Assembly (NCBI GenBank): GCA_008694505.1
Contig: VZDJ01000116.1
Coordinates: 17,659,716-17,723,715 of the forward strand
From: Cyanoderma ruficeps
Taxonomy: Eukaryota; Chordata; Aves; Passeriformes; Timaliidae
Direction: 5' to 3'
Length of the DNA stretch: 64,000 nucleotides
Below the pieces are notes generated by a model. It searched no databases. It had not been told where the DNA came from and worked only from the letters and a program-made list of their open reading frames with translations. Both the position numbers and the translations under genes were made by a program. Below, piece by piece: positions 57,791 through 64,000 of the stretch; position 1 is the stretch's first letter, and every line of letters begins with the position of its first letter.

Positions 57791-60700
57791 CGTGTGCGTG
57801 CACGAGCATCTTCACTTCTATCCCTGGCTTTTTTGGTAACCTGCAGGACCGAACTACTGCTTCTCATACTTTAAACGGTGCGGGGGGAGCATGTTCCTGC
57901 AAACTTCCCGGGAAGACAAAGTGAAACTCCCTGGAATAATGCTCCAGCCACCATGTCAGCGAGGTGCCGGTGGCTGTGCAGCACTCACAGGAGTCCGCTG
58001 CTTGGGCCTAGGCACGCACGTACTAGCTAATCAGTAACTCCCGGGATAATTAGGTGAAAATGCCAAAAGGAGGGCGCTGCTGCTTTTTTTAAGACATAAA
58101 GCAACAAATCATTAACCTCTGGGCGCTGGAGCTGCCTGGGAGTCACGTCCCCTCTGCAGCAGTGGCTTGTGCTTTGTCTCCCCCAGGAGCGAGGGAGAGG
58201 GCAGCGCTCCAGCCTGTCCCGTGTACCCACAGGAGGGAGGGAGTGGAGAGCGAAAGCCGGAAAGAGCGCGATGCCTCTGGCAGCTCAGGGCTGAGCTGGT
58301 GCCGCACAGCTCCCCAGTAGCCGCGCTGGCCACCAGAGAGCTTCTGCTTCTCTGTGTCCTCCCATCGCCTCCAGCGGGGCTTGTCATGGGGAAATCTGCT
58401 CATGTGGCCATTTCTGCTGTGCTCCACAGAGAAAGCCCCGCAGCAGCAGTATCCTCCTGGGCACCTGATTGTCTGCAGTGTTTCTGGGCTCACCATCGTT
58501 TTGGGCTGAGGTCAGGAGCCTTGAGGAGCTCTTAACCTTTTGGCCAAGGGTTCCTGCCCTCAGGTCAGGGGAGGCATGTTGCAGTGGGGCTATGAAACCT
58601 CCACCTGCAAAGGTGACAGCTGGCCTGATGCAATTCCTCCCAGGGCTGAGCTGGGGCAATGGTCACCTCACAGTGCAGTGCTGCAGCCTGACCCTGACAC
58701 AGCCTCCAGAAAACACAGGGTGAGGCCAGGACAGGACACCTTCACACCAGCAAAATACACACCACTGAGGTGGCTCCCACATCTCCATTCACCCCTGCCC
58801 TCCCAGGTATTACCTGGCATCCCACTTCAGTGCGGACTCCCAAGGAGCAAGTGATAATCCCAAATACACTGAGCCAAATTCAGCCCTGGCCCTGCCTGGG
58901 GGAAGGAACACAGGACAGAGCTGAGTCAGGAAAACCAAGGAGCAAAGGGAGAGCATCTAGGGTGCTGTGGATGCCATGCCATTGGGACATTGCTTGCAGG
59001 AGCAGTCAGGAGTGAAATCAGAATTGAAACTTGTCTGAGTTTTCATTCAATTGTTTTTTTCCCAGCTCATCCCCCATGGGCTTTTCATTGCACTTGGATC
59101 AAACTGTTTCTGGTGCATTTTGGCAATGGGGTGCCCCAATCCCAGCACCCACAGGTGGGATGCAAAAAGTATCATGCTGGAGCTGTCCCTGCCCCACCTT
59201 GGGGAGGGTGGGCACAGGGCATGGGGGAATTCATGCCAGAGGGTTGCTGGGCTGTCCCACTCAGCCCTGGCACACACATCACCTACTCCCTGGGCCATGG
59301 AGCAAGGGAAGGAGGACCATCAGGGAAGGCTTGTTGGTGTTGACCCCCATCCTGCTCACCTGCCTGTCTGGTTGAAATCCTTCCCCTTTCTTTGCAAATG
59401 GAGGAAGATGAGGAGGAAGGCTTTTCCTTGGACTGCACCTTTCAGTTTCTGAAAGCAGTGGATGCTTAGAACAGTGGAGGGATGAAGTCAGATGGATGGC
59501 ACTTTACACAGCAGACATCCATCAATAATGTGAGGTAAATGCCTCAGAGGAGAGTTTTATGGCTTGAAAAATGAAATACAAAGGTATTCCATGCATTCAA
59601 ATAGCCAGGGACTGCAAGGTAACCATCCCATGGGTATGAGATGGACAACAAGCAGCCCCAAAGCATCCCAACCCTACCAACCATTTCAGGCTGGCAGGTG
59701 CCTCCATGTAGCTGCAATGTCTCTGGCAGGCTGCCTTCCTGCCCACTCAATTGCACAGGTGGCTGCCTGCAGAGCAGGGGGAGGAGGAGGAGGGAGATCA
59801 GAGTTTGGGGAACTCAGAGCTATTGAAAAGTCCCTGCCGAGTCACAATGGTCTGAAAACCAGCACAGTGCACAGCTGCGTCCCTGAGCTGCCTCTCTGAC
59901 CCTGACCACCTGCTGCAGGGTGGGGACCCTGGTGTAAGCTCTGCTTTACCCCATCTCCCCCCATTGCTGCCCCTCCAGGCAGCCCCTGTGGTACTGCTGC
60001 ACGTGGTCCCTGGGATACACCAGAGCTGGCACTTTCAGCCTGGGATTCCTCAGCTTTTGCAACAGGGTTTGGCTCCTTTGCTACTTGCATCAGGATGGTG
60101 AGTTCATGCTGCCCCAACTGAACTGTAATTCCCAGCAGAGAGATTAAAATAGAGCCTCGGGCCAGCAGTTGAGCAATCCTGGAGTTCACTGCTCGTGCGA
60201 CAGTTGCTCAGTGCTTCCTCCATTGAAATTTTTGCCCGTGCTCCAAAGTGCTGTGTGTCATTTCCCGTCTCTTCTGCTGACCCGAGGGCAGCTTCTCTGC
60301 ACTGCTGGCATACAGGCAAAGGGCTGGAATCCTCTCCTAGTGCTTACTCCTGCCTGAGCCACTGTCGTCACAACTGCGCCAAACTATTGCTAAGCCAAGG
60401 AAAAGCTTTTCAGCCATTAGCTCAGTCCCTAGGTTTGAAAGTGAAGATCTACTGAGAGGTGAGGGTGGCAAAAGCTGCTAGCAGCATCAGCATCTCTGTG
60501 GGTGCTCAGGAGGATACCCCATGTGCCCCTCCATGCATGTGAGCTTTGCAGCCCAAACCAGAGCGTGGAGGCAGTGGGCAGCAAAGGGCATGTACAGTTG
60601 TGGGATGCACCAGCAAGCCCCAGGTTAACCCAGATGGAGACCTATCCCTCCCTGAATCTATTCTCTGAGCTATCTGGAAAAGGCCTTTCACTCTTCATTT

Positions 60701-63700
60701 TATACAGAATTACCCTGTGTTCCTTCCCACTTCCAAATGGACAGAAAGCCCCTGCACCTCTTGGTCCACCCATTGTAGCACCTGCTGCACAAACAATTCC
60801 CCTCAGCTGGCACCTCCCAGTTCAAGGGGACCCTGTGGGCATTGGTTTCAGTATGAATAGAGCAGAGCATCACTGTCTGGGAATGCTGGGCTGCTCCAGC
60901 AGGACTAAGCATCCCCCTGGCACAGCTTGCCCCTTTTCAGACACACACACTGAAGAAGAGCAGTTTAGACCAAGGAATGTGTGACCCCTGCACACAGAGG
61001 AAATACATAGGGGTATTCTCAACACACCTGCCAATACCAGCCCCAGGTGGCAGAAATGGTGTTTCTTTTACAGCTCTAAGCAGGTTTGCAGAGCTCAGGG
61101 CTGACCTGAAGCTTTGCAATGACTCCAAACAACAGGATACATTGGAGCAGTGTGGGAAAAAAAAAAAAAAAAGAGCCAGCCAACTTGAGCAAAGTTCCCA
61201 AAGAAAGCTATGTCTGTCTGTGCCACTTCTGGGGTGAGACATGCCAGTCTTCTCATTGTGGCAGCTCCCAGTTGCAAAAATCTGTGTCAGCTCAGTGCCT
61301 GCCCTGTGTCAAAGACATGACGAGCTCTTTGCTATTTTTTCCCCACTTGCAGATGGAGACACAGCTGGCTGGAACCAGGGGAAGCTGACTCGCACTGGCT
61401 GCTTGGCTCTGAGAACTGAATTCCATAGGCGTTAAAGCCTCCAAAATGCCCTATGGATTCAGTTCTGCAGCTGGGCAGCAACTGAGCCTCAAACCTCCAG
61501 GAACAGAAGGCAACTGTGAGCTCTTCCTACAAGGAAAATGTAAATCTTTGCTCCTGCACAGAGATCAGATTAGGGATGGAGGTGAGTTACAGCCACCACA
61601 GAAATATCTACTGTCAGAGAGCTACTAGAGGTTTGTGGCACATCTTCCCCTAAGGGAAAAAAACCCAAAACACCCAGCTATAGAACGTTTTCTTCCCTCA
61701 GGAAGTGAAATAGCATTTGAGAAAATAAATACATTGCTACCTCCTGATGTACTGCATGCAATTGTGAGCGTCTGCTAAAAATACACATTGTCAGAACAAC
61801 AGCTTGGGTGTGCCCAGGAATCTCCTGTTCAGAGTGCAGGCAGCAAAACCAAACAAAACTTTGGAGAAGATAAACAGGACAGGATGGGTAAAGTTAAGGG
61901 TTATGCCCTCTGTCTCCCTGTGGGCCCTGGCGATGACCCTAGCAGAGACACATGTTTAGAGGAAGTATTTGTGTAGACAACAGGCTCTGTTTTCACCCAT
62001 CCATCATATATCTGGGAGAGCCTGCTTGTGCTCCTTGAGTTTTGGGGACATTTCCACTATAACACAGAGTCATATTGCCACAAAGAACCTAATGGCTGGA
62101 GGAATAACATTTCAGATGAATTATTGTGCAAGTCCTTGTAATTTATGTAGCATTTCAACATCACTGTGTGGCAAACCCTATGCTCCTTCTCACCTTGCCT
62201 GGAAGAGCTGGTTTGCACCTTCCCCAGGATCTCACCTAAAGCAGCCCCTGCCCATAGCAGGCAGCATCCAGCTCTGACAGCTCAGCTGCATCCCACAACA
62301 GCTCCAGGGGATGGGGAAGAAACTCCTTCCCACACCCCACTGAGGTGCTGCACCACTGCACAAGCATCTAATGCATGAACTTTGGGTTCACTGCCCAAAG
62401 AATAGGGAATGTACCACCAATGCAAGCCTAATGCAGGCATTTAACTGCACATCCCAAACTGGGCAGGAGAGCCTGCTCAGCAAAGGAAGAGATGAAAAAT
62501 ACCTCAACAAACAACCAATTCAGCAGGAACTGCTGCCTTTTTCCTATACTAGGTAACCAAAGGCATAGCTGATTAGCCAGCAGGATTAATGGAGACCTTT
62601 TCTAGCCCATTCAGCAAGTCCCACTGCCACTATTTGCAAAACAGCCAAGAAGCATCAGTTTGGTCCAAGGTTTCTACAGCTGTCAGCCCTCTTGCAGTTC
62701 TGTCTGGCAGCAGAGTTAACACATTTCCAAGAAGCTAAATGGGGAAGGAGAAATGCAGACAGTTGCAGAGACATTTTGGCAATTGGTTAAACAAAACTTG
62801 TTGCACTAACTAAAAAAAAAATTAAAGAAATCCACTTGCTTTTACTTTATTCAGAACAACCAAGGATCTCCAAGCTGACCCCACAGTCTCTTCTTTGCTA
62901 TGCAGATGGGTAACATCCCATTCCCTCCCATGTGGGAGGTCAGGGGAAGACTAGGAGACTACAGCAGGACAAAGAAGATCCCCTATTTCTCCTATATGCT
63001 TATAAAGTTCCTGCTGCTCCCTAGAGAAGCTGACAGAAAAACTAGGGCAAGGCAGGGTACTGCCAAGCAGGACAAGCCACCATGGCTGGGCATGAACCAC
63101 GGCAGAAGCCATCCTAACTTCACAAAAAGGTGCCTGATCTGATTGCGAGTTGTTCACAAAAGAGGCTGATGTTAGGTAGTTGAGAACCAGAAATATAAGC
63201 ATTTGCATTTGGGGTTTTTTTATTGTTTATAGTCATTTAAAAGGTACAGAAGTTTGGAAGTAAGCCAGACCCAGCCCCTCACAGCCCTCCAAGGCTTCCG
63301 ACACAGCTCTTCCAGTACAGCCACCAGCTATGGAAGTGCTGTGGTACACACAACTTCAGTAACCTCAGTGGAGAGCCACCACCTCCAACCAGAGCCAAGT
63401 CAGACCCAGAGCAGGGCCTCAACAGCAGTTTCAATAAGGACACGTGGCCAGGAGTACTGAGCACCACATTATCAAGTGTAAGAGGATGGGGACACCAGAG
63501 TGTAGGGAAGTGCTGCATACAGGCCTCACATGGTGATAAAGCACAAGGATATGGTCATAACAGCAGTGACAAGACATGCAGACAATTGCTCTTTAAGTGT
63601 TAAAGAACCCCTGTGTCCTCTGAGACCTGCACTGCCCTCAGCCTGAAGGAAATTCAGCTTTTATCTCTCCAGGAAGAAAACCAGCTTACAAGCCCTTCCC

Positions 63701-64000
63701 CGGACAAAGTAGGAAGAAGCCCATCTTCTCTGATCGAGGGCTGCAGTTTGGAGATCCCCCACCAGCCTGTGACCAGTCAACCAAGCCAGTGGAAATCAAA
63801 TGTTCATTTCAAAACCAGGACCAATAAGCTGATCCAACACTCAAGTGCCATGTGGTTTCTTCACAGGGTGGGCATTGTGCATCAAAAAGGGTAAATCTGC
63901 CATGAGATTGTGGAGAATGGGGAGCAATTAAAAGAAATCAACAGGAATGGTGGCATCCATTGTGGCTTGTGCTAGTTGCCAACCACACCAAAACCAGCTG

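Larger units (their letters stand above)
44701..64000. other. Gene-free right flank with enhancer-like stretches
   Basis: No recognisable coding exon. It has TG repeats at 50,632-50,645, an A16 run at 61,157-61,172 and an AAAT run at 49,719-49,738. Unique enhancer-like stretches lie near 45,320-45,610, 51,600-51,800, 57,990-58,110 and 60,120-60,320. In human this interval lies between SLF2 and PAX2; whether that holds here is inference. Confidence 0.5.

Noticed and set aside
1..64000. CRISPR arrays, operons, phage or other bacterial systems
   Set aside because: The window is intron-bearing vertebrate DNA; no direct-repeat/spacer array or tightly packed gene row is present.

Overview
This is a vertebrate nuclear window, almost certainly from a bird and probably a songbird. 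It carries one spliced gene with textbook GT-AG introns. It also has a reverse-oriented CR1 LINE 3' end and a tRNA-headed SINE with a CR1-like tail, the layout of zebra-finch-type TguSINE1 elements. Nothing prokaryotic, no CRISPR array and no operon structure is present.

The one protein-coding gene I can support is SLF2 (FAM178A, SMC5-SMC6 complex localization factor 2), on the minus strand. I assembled 20 coding exons by reading splice sites and carrying the reading phase across every junction. The CDS runs from 38,153 down to the TGA at 14,291-14,293. It totals 3,102 bp and encodes 1,033 residues without an internal stop. The protein has a PIP-box-like motif at residues 38-45, a long fast-changing low-complexity middle (exon 5) with basic and acidic tracts, a short coiled coil (exons 6-7), and a conserved helical C-terminal FAM178 region (exons 8-20). 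The 3' UTR probably ends near 12,790-12,810, just past the only AATAAA downstream of the stop. The 5' end lies in a CpG island (about 37,560-38,750) with four CCAAT boxes and several GC boxes.

Layout: 1-12,790 is non-coding, with a CR1 relic at about 1,504-1,950 and several stretches that look like conserved regulatory DNA. 12,790-38,300 is SLF2. 38,750-64,000 is a gene-free flank with a likely minus-strand solo LTR near 44,113-44,700, two GC-rich patches (51.2-51.6 kb and 57.5-57.8 kb) and several enhancer-like stretches. In human the gene upstream of SLF2 is PAX2 and the one downstream is SEMA4G. If that order holds, the right flank is part of the PAX2-SLF2 interval, but no exon of either neighbour is recognisable here.

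The most unusual non-coding structures are a perfect 28-bp inverted repeat in SLF2 intron 8, and an 84-bp unit present twice in SLF2 introns 5 and 1 (80 of 84 bases identical), each copy containing a 10-bp hairpin.
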